Shown in pieces: positions 1 through 5,986 of a stretch of 6,026 nucleotides of DNA. Location of the stretch: contig DAOUYN010000067.1 in the NCBI GenBank assembly GCA_030666075.1, forward strand, positions 1 through 6,026, written 5' to 3'. The DNA comes from Actinomycetes bacterium. GTDB taxonomy: Bacteria > Actinomycetota > Aquicultoria > CAJVYJ01 > JAUVQD01. The translations under genes were made by a program, and so were the position numbers. Every line of letters begins with the position of its first letter. Position 1 is the stretch's first letter. Below the pieces are notes generated by a model that was given only the letters and a program-made list of their open reading frames with translations, was not told the origin of the DNA and made no database searches.

Positions 1-1156
1 TAGAGAGGCTAGTAAACGTAGCCGAACTCCCGCTGAATGTCGAAGAAGCGATGGTCGTATCCCCGGCGTCCAAGACCCCGAGTGTCCCGGCGTCATTGAA
101 GAGCCTGGCGGCCGAGATGTTGGTGGGTCCGGTCCCCCCGCCTCCCGTCACTGTCATCGTATCGATCGTATCCGAGCCCCGGGCGACCCTTAGAGTGAAG
201 ACTCCGACCTCGCGGTTGGTTTCACTCCCCTTGACCCGCGCGTTCGGGACGGAAGCGACGCTGTCGCCGACCATGACTGCGATGGGCGTACCGGTATCGG
301 CGGTGGTTCCCGCGGCGACCGTATTATTCCAGTTGAAGTACTGATCGCGGGTGAAGGCGGCATAGTAGTAAGTCTGTCCGTTGGTCAGCCCCATATCCAA
401 GATATTTACGCTCGCTCCGGCAGTCTCGGTCGCCTCGTACACACTGGTGGCCGTGGTGTCGTTGGCGTCGACAGGGTACTGGTCCATCCGGCGTAAGACG
501 CGCACCGTGAAAGTAGTTTCACCGTTGGGATTGATCCATGACAAAGGGACACGCCCGCTTTTGCCGTCGGTTGCGAGAAAACTCGAAACGGCGTTCGGCG
601 TCGTGGCATCGACCGTGAGCGTGGCTGAGCCGGAGTCATTGTAGGTGGTGTTGTTACCGGCGTCAGATGTGATCACCCCGACCATCCCGGAAAGCGAGAT
701 CCCGTGGGGGGCGCCGCTCGCGATATCGTAGGCGACGACATAGGAAGAGAGTGAGGTTGAGACATCGATCGCCAGATTGCTGATCGTCGCGGTGCTAGCG
801 GTGAAGCCGCTGGTGCCAAGGAGCGTATCCGAGGGGTCCAACAGACCGTCGCCGTTACTATCTTTGTATAGTTTGACCAGAGAAACCGATCCGGAAGTCG
901 TATCGGCGGAGCCGCCGATCGACACCGAAGAGACAGTGTCCGTGCCGCTATCGGTTGCCAGAGTGAAAGCATCAACCGTCCAGCTGGTGTCCCCAGGTAG
1001 CACGATGGCATTCGACGGATCCGAGCCGTTGCCGACGGTGGTGATCTCACCCGCTGCCCAGGCTGGCTCCGGTTCCAACGATACAAAAGTCGGCACCGTG
1101 CTCAGCAACAAGGCAAACACTATAAAGAGAGACGCTGTTCTAGACACTCTCGTCAT
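1..1156 (-). CDS. Secreted repeat/fibronectin-III-like surface protein, N-terminal part (runs off left edge)
   Basis: An open frame from an ATG at 1156 continues without a stop to the window edge, giving 385 residues; the C-terminus lies outside. Residues 1-35 look like a signal peptide: MTRVSR, a hydrophobic stretch (SLFIVFALLLSTV), then a likely cleavage site near AWA-AG. Residues about 62-130 form a Ser/Thr/Gly-rich beta domain ending in a loop, DSNGDGLLDPSD (99-110), with the 1-3-5-9-12 acidic spacing of an EF-hand or dockerin-type calcium loop. Residues about 185-288 resemble a fibronectin type III domain (VPLSWINP, then NGQTYYYAAFT and a DxxFNWN segment). Residues 320-385 repeat the first domain (FTL, GVLDAGDT). 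The start overlaps the TPR gene stop as ATGA, with no strong ribosome site of its own, so translational coupling is likely. Family knowledge suggests an exported adhesin, S-layer-like or surface-matrix protein. The exact function is unknown, and anchoring signals would be in the missing part. Confidence 0.8.
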   Translation of the reverse strand, partial: MTRVSRTASLFIVFALLLSTVPTFVSLEPEPAWAAGEITTVGNGSDPSNAIVLPGDTSWTVDAFTLATDSGTDTVSSVSIGGSADTTSGSVSLVKLYKDSNGDGLLDPSDTLLGTSGFTASTATISNLAIDVSTSLSSYVVAYDIASGAPHGISLSGMVGVITSDAGNNTTYNDSGSATLTVDATTPNAVSSFLATDGKSGRVPLSWINPNGETTFTVRVLRRMDQYPVDANDTTATSVYEATETAGASVNILDMGLTNGQTYYYAAFTRDQYFNWNNTVAAGTTADTGTPIAVMVGDSVASVPNARVKGSETNREVGVFTLRVARGSDTIDTMTVTGGGGTGPTNISAARLFNDAGTLGVLDAGDTTIASSTFSGSSATFTSLS

Positions 1157-1890
1157 GGGCCCAGTGCTTCAAGTTGGCGGGCCAGATACTGATCGTCAGG
1201 TGCGACGTCAAGGCCGGCTTCGAACTCGGCCCTGGCGGCGTCCGGCAAGTTTTGCGCCGCATAGGTGTTGCCGATCTTGCCGTGAACTGTTGCCTGGAGT
1301 GGGGAGTCTGCCGGTGTCAGCGACATCACGATCTGCCATTGTTCGCGCGCCTCTTCGTGCCTGCCCAGGGTCGTCAACGTCTCGGCGTAGCCCGTGTGGT
1401 ATTGCGGGCGACCTGACTGGGAGGAGATGGCCTGAGAAAAATATTCGGCCGCGGTCTCATCTCGACCTAGTTCTTTCGCGAGTAGGCCCAGCCGGTAGAT
1501 ACTATCGGTATCGCCAGGGTTTGCGCTCACTACTTCGCTAAGTAACGCAAACGCTTGCTGATGATCATCGACCTGCCAGTAGCTGGATACGAGCTGGTCC
1601 CTGACGAGCGGTAGCTTTTGATCGGCCGGTTCGGCTCTGTCAATGAAGGCTTCCAGCAACTCGATGGCTTGCAGGTAGTTTCCGTCGATATAGAGATCCC
1701 GGGCCGCCTCCAGCGAAGCAGGAGACACGATTGGCAGAGATACAGTTTGGCTGGTATTTTTGGAGAATAATATGCTGCCGACGATCACCAGAATGATGAT
1801 TGCGGCGATTATCAGTGCGAGGACGCTATGAGAACTTTTTGTGTCCTTATCGATAGTGTCTGTTGAAGGTCCCTTTGCCACCCAAACCAC
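1153..1890 (-). CDS. Membrane-anchored tetratricopeptide-repeat protein
   Basis: The 245-residue protein has a short polar N-terminus, one strong transmembrane helix at about residues 23-42 (VLALIIAAIIILVIVGSILF), a linker, then about five TPR-like helical pairs from residue 58 to 232. TPR signatures include GNYLQAIELLEAFI (70-83), the A-x-x-x-LG-R repeats near 138-148 and 170-181, and YAAQNLPDAARAEFEAGL (210-227). No catalytic motif is visible, so it is probably a protein-binding scaffold. With one N-terminal helix the repeats could lie outside the membrane, but charges flanking the helix do not settle topology. The start is a GTG at 1890: an in-frame stop lies at 1921-1923 and no ATG or TTG occurs between. 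A second GTG at 1881 is an alternative, and neither has a clear Shine-Dalgarno. The stop overlaps the start of the secreted protein gene by ATGA, suggesting that this TPR protein assists export, assembly or anchoring of that partner (inference). Confidence 0.85.
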   Translation of the reverse strand: MVWVAKGPSTDTIDKDTKSSHSVLALIIAAIIILVIVGSILFSKNTSQTVSLPIVSPASLEAARDLYIDGNYLQAIELLEAFIDRAEPADQKLPLVRDQLVSSYWQVDDHQQAFALLSEVVSANPGDTDSIYRLGLLAKELGRDETAAEYFSQAISSQSGRPQYHTGYAETLTTLGRHEEAREQWQIVMSLTPADSPLQATVHGKIGNTYAAQNLPDAARAEFEAGLDVAPDDQYLARQLEALGP

Positions 1891-1950
1891 CCAGATGAAA
1901 GATTGAAACTTGGACGGAAATCACAGAACTAATTGCCAAGTGACCTGTTA

Positions 1951-1979
1951 ATTATCTGACTAGGTGGGACAGGGGGGAA
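1951..1979 (-). promoter_or_regulatory. Weak candidate promoter for the TPR/surface-protein unit
   Basis: Read on the minus strand, GATAAT (1956 to 1951) matches the -10 consensus at five of six positions. The hexamer 17 bases upstream, TTCCCC, matches the -35 consensus only in its first two bases. The location, about 60 bases before the GTG start, is sensible, but the match is too weak to rely on, and the host's sigma-factor preferences are unknown. Confidence 0.2.
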
Positions 1980-1985
1980 TCCCTG
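1970..1985. repeat. Short inverted repeat CAGGG-6-CCCTG
   Basis: Arms CAGGG (1970-1974) and CCCTG (1981-1985) flank a six-base loop. A second GACAGGG lies at 2018-2024. There is no U-run on either side, so it is not a terminator of the usual kind. It could be an operator, part of a degraded mobile-element end, or chance in a G-rich stretch. Confidence 0.3.
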
Positions 1986-2088
1986 ACATAGTTACATTTG
2001 GGTACTCTTTAGGTTGAGACAGGGAACATTAAGGGGCTACGAGCGGGGGTAAGTGAGCGGACTAGTCGTTATCGCTGGGGCGGATGCG

Positions 2089-3423
2089 CTATCTTTGTCC
2101 GCGATTTCGCGAGCCGCCCGGACGTGACTGGTTATTGGCGCTTCCTTGACGCCGGTTCTGCTTTTGGTTCCAACGGTCGCTGTTACCGCGGCTACTTCTA
2201 CCAGGCTTTTGTCGCGGGCCATTTGGGCGCTGACCAGTGCGTGTCTGGTCTGACCGTGCCGGCTCAGCGGGGCCCATATCAAAGCCATCGATGTGAACTT
2301 TCTCGATCTCTTTTTTTAGGAGACGCTCGATGTCCTTTAGGAGCTTCTGTTCCTCCCTGGAGACCAGGGAGGTCGCCTGCCCAACGCTTCCGGCGCGACC
2401 AGTTCGTCCGATCCGATGTACGTAGTCCTCGGAGACATTTGGTAGATCGTAATTGACTACATGGGGGAGTTGATCGATATCGAGCCCGCGGGCGGCAATA
2501 TCGGTGGCCACGAGCACCCTGATCTTTTCCGCCTTAAAACTGGCCAGGGCCTTGGTCCGGGCGGCCTGGCTCTTGTTGCCGTGGATTGCCGTCGCGCTCA
2601 GTCCATCGCGCTCAAGTTGTTGCGCCAGACGGTTTGCGCCGTGCTTGGTGCGCGTGAAGACCAGGACGCGGCTCCAGTTTTCGGATGATATCAGGTGGGA
2701 GAGCAGCTCCCGCTTCTTCGTTCGTGCAACCGGGTGCACGACCTGAGAGATCCCCTCGGCGGTACTGTTTTTGCGCGCTATCTGGATCTGGGCGGGATCT
2801 CTTAATATATTGGCCGAGAGCTTTCGTATCTCGTCGGGAAATGTAGCTGAGAAAAGCAGGTTTTGCCTCTGCTGGGGGAGCAACTTCATTATTCTCTTGA
2901 TGTCCGGAAGAAAGCCCATGTCGAGCATCCGGTCGGCTTCGTCGAGGACCAGTGTCTCGACTTGCGAGAGATCTATTGTTTTTTGACCGGCATGATCAAG
3001 GAGACGGCCGGGTGTCGCTACGACGATGTCAACGCCTTTGCGCAGCGCGGTGAATTGCGGATTAATATTGACTCCGCCAAAGATGACGGTCGCCTTGGCC
3101 GGCATATAGCGACCATAGGTAACCACACTTTCATGAACTTGCGCCGCCAGTTCACGGGTCGGCGTGAGCATCAATACTCTAACCGGGCGCTTGTGCCCCT
3201 GTCGTTGTCCTTGAGGTTTCGTGGTCGCCAGGCGCTGGAGTATGGGAAGAGTGAACCCGGCGGTCTTGCCGGTTCCGGTTTGGGCGCCGGCCATGACGTC
3301 GCGTCCTTCAAGAATAACAGGGATAGACTCAGCCTGAACCGGCGTCGGAACTGTATATCCTTGGTCGGATACAGCCCGCAGCAGTTCGGGCGCTAGACCG
3401 AGGGATTCAAACGAAGTGCTGAT
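2089..3423 (-). CDS. rhlE: RhlE-type DEAD-box ATP-dependent RNA helicase (apparent ATC start)
   Basis: A complete DEAD-box helicase of about 444 residues, counted from an ATC at 3423. Motifs in order: Q motif (F5, GY 22-23, PTPVQ 26-30), Walker A AQTGTGKT 47-54, Ia PTRELAAQ 88-95, Ib ATPGR 136-140, DEAD 161-164, SAT 192-194, IV VLVFTRT 253-259, [12 protein letters not shown] 306-316, [10 protein letters not shown] 336-343. A short linker leads to a basic Arg/Gly/Gln/Asn-rich tail (about 386-444), typical of RNA-binding extensions of RhlE. The family unwinds short RNA duplexes using ATP in ribosome maturation and mRNA turnover. The opening [17 protein letters not shown] aligns with the usual RhlE N-terminus, so translation must start near there, yet no ATG, GTG or TTG is in frame before the Q motif. 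The ATC lies six bases after a strong AAGGAG. The first in-frame ATG (3294) would remove the Q motif. The gene follows the other helicase by 18 bases in the same frame. Confidence 0.9.
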   Translation of the reverse strand: MSTSFESLGLAPELLRAVSDQGYTVPTPVQAESIPVILEGRDVMAGAQTGTGKTAGFTLPILQRLATTKPQGQRQGHKRPVRVLMLTPTRELAAQVHESVVTYGRYMPAKATVIFGGVNINPQFTALRKGVDIVVATPGRLLDHAGQKTIDLSQVETLVLDEADRMLDMGFLPDIKRIMKLLPQQRQNLLFSATFPDEIRKLSANILRDPAQIQIARKNSTAEGISQVVHPVARTKKRELLSHLISSENWSRVLVFTRTKHGANRLAQQLERDGLSATAIHGNKSQAARTKALASFKAEKIRVLVATDIAARGLDIDQLPHVVNYDLPNVSEDYVHRIGRTGRAGSVGQATSLVSREEQKLLKDIERLLKKEIEKVHIDGFDMGPAEPARSDQTRTGQRPNGPRQKPGRSSRGNSDRWNQKQNRRQGSANNQSRPGGSRNRGQR

Positions 3424-3429
3424 GTGGTT

Positions 3430-3435
3430 CTCCTT
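3430..3435 (-). promoter_or_regulatory. Ribosome binding site AAGGAG that decides the ATC start
   Basis: On the minus strand AAGGAG is followed by AACCAC and then ATC in the helicase frame. The six-base spacing is near ideal. The preceding helicase gene ends in TAG nine bases before this site. Strength and spacing support initiation at the ATC (3423 to 3421), even though ATC is a very rare start codon. Confidence 0.65.
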
Positions 3436-3441
3436 ATTCTT

Positions 3442-4659
3442 CTATGAAACAAAAGTCAGTGCCGTACCAGTCTTGTCGGCCCGGCCGGTTCTCCCGATAC
3501 GATGTATATAGTCATCATACGTTTCCGGAAGATCGAAATTTATCACATGCGTGACGTTGTCGATGTCGAGCCCTCTAGAAGCGACATCGGTCGCCAGTAA
3601 AGCTTGGACCTGGTTGCTCCTAAATTTCTTTAAAGCTGCTTGCCGTTGAGACTGGCTCTTGTTTCCATGGATCGAGGCCACGCTGAAACCGCGCTCTGTC
3701 AGTTGGGTCGACAATTTTTCTATGCCGAATTTTGTTCGTCCAAAGACCAGCACTTTTTCAAAACCATCGCTGATCAACAAATCGTGCAATACATCGACCT
3801 TCTGTTTTCCGCGGGTTTTTACTATGTCCTGGTCAACATTCTTAGAGGCTTGTTCTGATTCAACCGTTATAAAGACGGGGTCTCTGATAAATTCTTGCAT
3901 GACGGTCCGCACCTTTGCCGAGGTAGTGGCTGAGAAGAACAGCGACAGCCGTTTGGCCGGCAGGTTATCGATGATGTGTTTGACGTCTTGAATAAAGCCC
4001 ATGTCCAGCATTCTATCGACCTCGTCTAAGACGATGGCGGAAAAATCACCAAACCGGACGCTCCTTCTATTGCCGAGGTCTTTCAGTCGACCGGGGGCCC
4101 CGATCACGAACTGCGGCTCCCTCTTCAGCCTGTCGATCTGTGGCTTGATCGACAATCCACCGACGCAAAGAGCTGAGAACAGCTTTAATCCTCTGCTGAA
4201 AAACTTCATCTCGTCATTGATCTGGTTGGCTAGTTCGCGCGTCGGGGTCACGATCAATACTCGGGTAGAGCGATCATTGACAGCCTTGTTGATCAACGGG
4301 ATTAAGAAAGCCGCCGTCTTGCCAGTGCCGGTATTGGCCACTCCGACTACATCTTTTCCTTTTAAGATATGAGGAATTGCCTGGTCTTGTATGGGCGTCG
4401 GGTGCACGTACCCTTTAGAGCTGATGTTTTCCTTAAGCCGCTTGTCGATAGGAAGCTCCGAAAAACTATGCTCAGGCACATACGCCGGCTTCGCGGCCGC
4501 GGGTGTGGCCTTTTTTACGAGATGGGACGGATCGAAAGAAGCCGATCCATGTTTGCGTTTTTGATTCCCCCGGAACTTTGGTTTGGCGTGGGGCTTACCG
4601 TGGGGCTTACCGTGGACGCGTTTTCGGGAATCTGAAAATGAACGTTTTGAACTAGACAA
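3442..4659 (-). CDS. DEAD-box (DEVD variant) ATP-dependent RNA helicase with basic N-terminal tail
   Basis: A 405-residue helicase starting at TTG 4659, five bases after AAGGAG. Residues 1-57 are a basic, low-complexity tail with HGKP/HGKP/HAKP tetrads (16-27), probably binding RNA. Core motifs: F66 with GY 83-84 and PTPIQ 87-91 (Q motif), Walker A ANTGTGKT 108-115, Ia PTREL 139-143, Ib GAPGR 187-191, motif II DEVD 212-215, SAT 243-245, IV VLVFGRT 303-309, V ATDVASRGLDI 356-366, [10 protein letters not shown] 386-393. All catalytic residues are present, including the motif II acids. The protein ends 12 residues after motif VI, at ALTFVS, without the tail its neighbour has. From memory such short ends are normal in a subfamily common in Patescibacteria-like genomes. 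It is probably co-transcribed with the RhlE-type gene downstream and likely acts in RNA or ribosome remodelling. It differs clearly from that neighbour in linker and motif detail, so the pair is not a recent duplication. Confidence 0.92.
   Translation of the reverse strand: MSSSKRSFSDSRKRVHGKPHGKPHAKPKFRGNQKRKHGSASFDPSHLVKKATPAAAKPAYVPEHSFSELPIDKRLKENISSKGYVHPTPIQDQAIPHILKGKDVVGVANTGTGKTAAFLIPLINKAVNDRSTRVLIVTPTRELANQINDEMKFFSRGLKLFSALCVGGLSIKPQIDRLKREPQFVIGAPGRLKDLGNRRSVRFGDFSAIVLDEVDRMLDMGFIQDVKHIIDNLPAKRLSLFFSATTSAKVRTVMQEFIRDPVFITVESEQASKNVDQDIVKTRGKQKVDVLHDLLISDGFEKVLVFGRTKFGIEKLSTQLTERGFSVASIHGNKSQSQRQAALKKFRSNQVQALLATDVASRGLDIDNVTHVINFDLPETYDDYIHRIGRTGRADKTGTALTFVS
4588..4611. repeat. 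Two tandem 12-bp repeats encoding HGKP units
   Basis: GTGGGGCTTACC occurs twice back to back on the plus strand and is followed by GTGG, the start of a third unit. On the minus strand each unit encodes part of the HGKP tetrads in the helicase N-terminal tail. Being a multiple of three, copy-number slippage would lengthen or shorten the tail without breaking the frame. Confidence 0.85.
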
Positions 4660-4664
4660 GAAGT

Positions 4665-4670
4665 CTCCTT
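4665..4670 (-). promoter_or_regulatory. Ribosome binding site AAGGAG before a TTG start
   Basis: On the minus strand AAGGAG, then ACTTC, then TTG. This identifies TTG 4659 as the start of the upstream helicase; no in-frame ATG near here fits better. Confidence 0.75.
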
Positions 4671-4842
4671 TTTGATGAACAGAAGGGGTAAAAGTCGAGA
4701 AGCAAGGGATTAGTGAAGACTATCAACTCAAAAATATTGCGCGCTTAAACCTGAATACTGTTTCTGTGTTAAACAACCGTCGAATCATACTACGAGATGC
4801 CACATTGTGCAAGCTTACTGCCGATTAGGACATCCGCGTGGT

Positions 4843-4870
4843 TTGGTAGTTTCGCAAAGTGCAATAAACT
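4843..4870 (+). promoter_or_regulatory. Candidate sigma-70-like promoter for the ene-reductase gene
   Basis: TTGGTA (4843-4848) and TAAACT (4865-4870), 16 bases apart, each match the consensus at four of six positions. A transcript starting near 4877 would have a leader of about 35 bases containing the inverted repeat at 4887-4898 and the ribosome site at 4905. The match is modest and unproven. Confidence 0.3.
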
Positions 4871-4886
4871 AAACGCCTGTTAAGTA

Positions 4887-4898
4887 TCGAGTTCTCGA
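4887..4898. repeat. Inverted repeat TCGAG-TT-CTCGA in the ene-reductase leader
   Basis: Perfect five-base arms with a two-base centre, about 15 bases before the ATG and just after the candidate promoter. This is where a repressor operator would sit; genes of this family are often controlled by local electrophile-sensing repressors. The arms are short, so chance is possible. Confidence 0.35.
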
Positions 4899-4912
4899 GT
4901 GTTCGGAGCATG

Positions 4913-5986
4913 ATGAACCTTTTTTCCCCATTCAAGATCGGTAATATCGAGCTCGCTAACCGTATGGTAATGGCGCCGATGATCCGTAGTCGGGCGGTGG
5001 ATGCCAATATCCCGGCTCCGTTGGCGACCACCTACTATATGCAAAGAGCATCCGCGGGACTGATGATCACCGAAGGCTCTCAAATCAGCCCGCAGGGCGT
5101 AGGTTATATCAGAACACCCGGAATTTACTCGGCGGAGCAGGTTGCGGGGTGGAAGATCGTGACTGATGCCGTCCACCAAGAAGGCGGAAAGATATTCCTG
5201 CAACTGTGGCATGTCGGGCGAGTGTCTCATGCCGATTTCCACGGTGGCGAGCTTCCTGTCGCGCCGTCCTCCCTGCCTGTAGAAGGCGAGATATTTACGA
5301 TGGAAGGCAAAAAGGAGATCGCACCGCCCCGCGCGCTTGAAGTGGGCGAGATACCGGGGATCATCGATCAGTTTGTTGAAGGGGCGGCTAATGCCAAAGA
5401 GGCGGGCTTCGACGGTGTGGAGATCCATGGGGCCAACGGGTATTTGTTGGAGCAGTTCCTCTGTGACGGCTCCAACCACCGCCTCGATGAATATGGCGGC
5501 AGTATTGAAAACCGCGCCCGCCTCCCGCTTGAGGTCGCGAGGGCGGTCATCGATGTCTGGGGACCGAAAAGAGTCGGCTACAGGATCTCTCCGAACAATT
5601 CGTCCTACTCCATCTCCGAGTCGGATCCGCTCAAGACATTTTCATTTCTGGCACAGGAATTGAACGATCTTGATCTGGGATACCTGCATGTCAAGGAGCC
5701 GATAGCCGGCCCCATGGCCATACCTGAGGGAGTCGTCCGGGTGACCCCGCTTCTGCGGCAAATATTTACTGGCGCGTACATGGTAAATGGTGGCTATGGG
5801 GCTGAATCAGGCAATGAAGCGATCGAGCGGGGCGAGGCTGATCTTGTCGCCTTTGGCGTTCCGTTCCTGGCCAACCCCGATCTGCCTCAACGGTTCGAAA
5901 AAGGAGCTCCGCTCAATCAGCCGGATTTTTCAACCTTCTATTCCGGCGAAGAGAAGGGCTACACAGACTACCCGTCACTAGGCTAG
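4913..5986 (+). CDS. Old Yellow Enzyme-family FMN-dependent ene-reductase (NemA-like alkene reductase)
   Basis: A complete 357-residue flavin oxidoreductase of usual family length. The family carries FMN in a TIM barrel, takes hydride from NAD(P)H and reduces the C=C bond of enones, maleimides or nitro-compounds in the cytosol. Visible family features: N-terminal LFSPFKIGNIELANRMVMAP, FMN-side QLWHVGR (97-103), substrate-anion pair H172 and N175 in IHGANGYLLEQF with Y177 as the proton-donor position, DEYGGSIENR (192-201), R224 in GYRISP, and the C-terminal phosphate-binding NGGYG (292-296) and ANPDLPQR (320-327). Two positions are unusual: Ile24 replaces the Thr of the usual AP-L-T-R-S-R motif (OYE1 Thr37), and Val316 in FGVPFLANP replaces the usual phosphate-contact Arg (OYE1 Arg348). 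Two ATGs lie in tandem (4910, 4913); GGAG at 4905-4908 is one base from the first and four from the second, so 4913 is preferred. It is divergent from the helicases, so probably independently regulated. Confidence 0.93.
   Translation: MNLFSPFKIGNIELANRMVMAPMIRSRAVDANIPAPLATTYYMQRASAGLMITEGSQISPQGVGYIRTPGIYSAEQVAGWKIVTDAVHQEGGKIFLQLWHVGRVSHADFHGGELPVAPSSLPVEGEIFTMEGKKEIAPPRALEVGEIPGIIDQFVEGAANAKEAGFDGVEIHGANGYLLEQFLCDGSNHRLDEYGGSIENRARLPLEVARAVIDVWGPKRVGYRISPNNSSYSISESDPLKTFSFLAQELNDLDLGYLHVKEPIAGPMAIPEGVVRVTPLLRQIFTGAYMVNGGYGAESGNEAIERGEADLVAFGVPFLANPDLPQRFEKGAPLNQPDFSTFYSGEEKGYTDYPSLG

Larger units (their letters stand above)
1891..2088. other. Intergenic region between the helicase end and the TPR gene start
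   Basis: No coding frame of note occurs here. It must hold the 3' end of the helicase transcript and probably the promoter of the TPR/surface-protein unit, both on the minus strand. A possible minus-strand -10 (GATAAT) lies at 1951-1956, but the -35 position 17 bases upstream (TTCCCC) is poor. The heptamer GACAGGG occurs at 1968-1974 and 2018-2024, with CCCTGAC at 1981-1987. No stem followed by a U-run was found after the helicase stop, so no intrinsic terminator can be called. Confidence 0.5.
4660..4912. other. Divergent intergenic region between helicase and ene-reductase genes
   Basis: About 250 AT-richer bases with no credible coding frame. It should hold back-to-back promoters for the helicase pair (minus) and the ene-reductase (plus). 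I found no convincing -35/-10 pair for the helicase side. A long leader, as seen in cold-shock helicase mRNAs elsewhere, would fit but cannot be shown. The plus side has one weak candidate promoter and a short inverted repeat, listed separately. Confidence 0.5.

Noticed and set aside
673..1086. A 137-residue minus-strand open frame
   Set aside because: It is out of frame within the secreted-protein gene, whose own frame has a signal peptide and internal repeats; this one is Arg/Ser/Pro-rich shadow sequence.
777..1541. A 254-residue plus-strand open frame
   Set aside because: It lies antisense to both the secreted protein and the TPR gene, crosses their boundary, has no family resemblance, and its composition reads as a shadow of the opposite strand.
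2089..3294. A 401-residue helicase starting at the ATG at 3294
   Set aside because: This start removes the whole Q motif (F, GY, PTPVQ), although the same frame continues upstream with clear RhlE homology and a strong ribosome site.
4510..4516. A AAA AAG slippery heptamer in phase in the upstream helicase
   Set aside because: It arises from two adjacent Lys codons; a -1 shift would stop after about a dozen residues before any helicase motif, so a useful product is unlikely.
2089..4659. Recent tandem duplication of one helicase gene
   Set aside because: The two proteins share only family motifs; their tails are at opposite ends and linkers, motif Ib and motif II differ, so they are separate subfamilies.
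4880..5479. A 199-residue minus-strand open frame opposite the ene-reductase
   Set aside because: The ene-reductase frame on the plus strand carries all family motifs; the antisense frame shows none.
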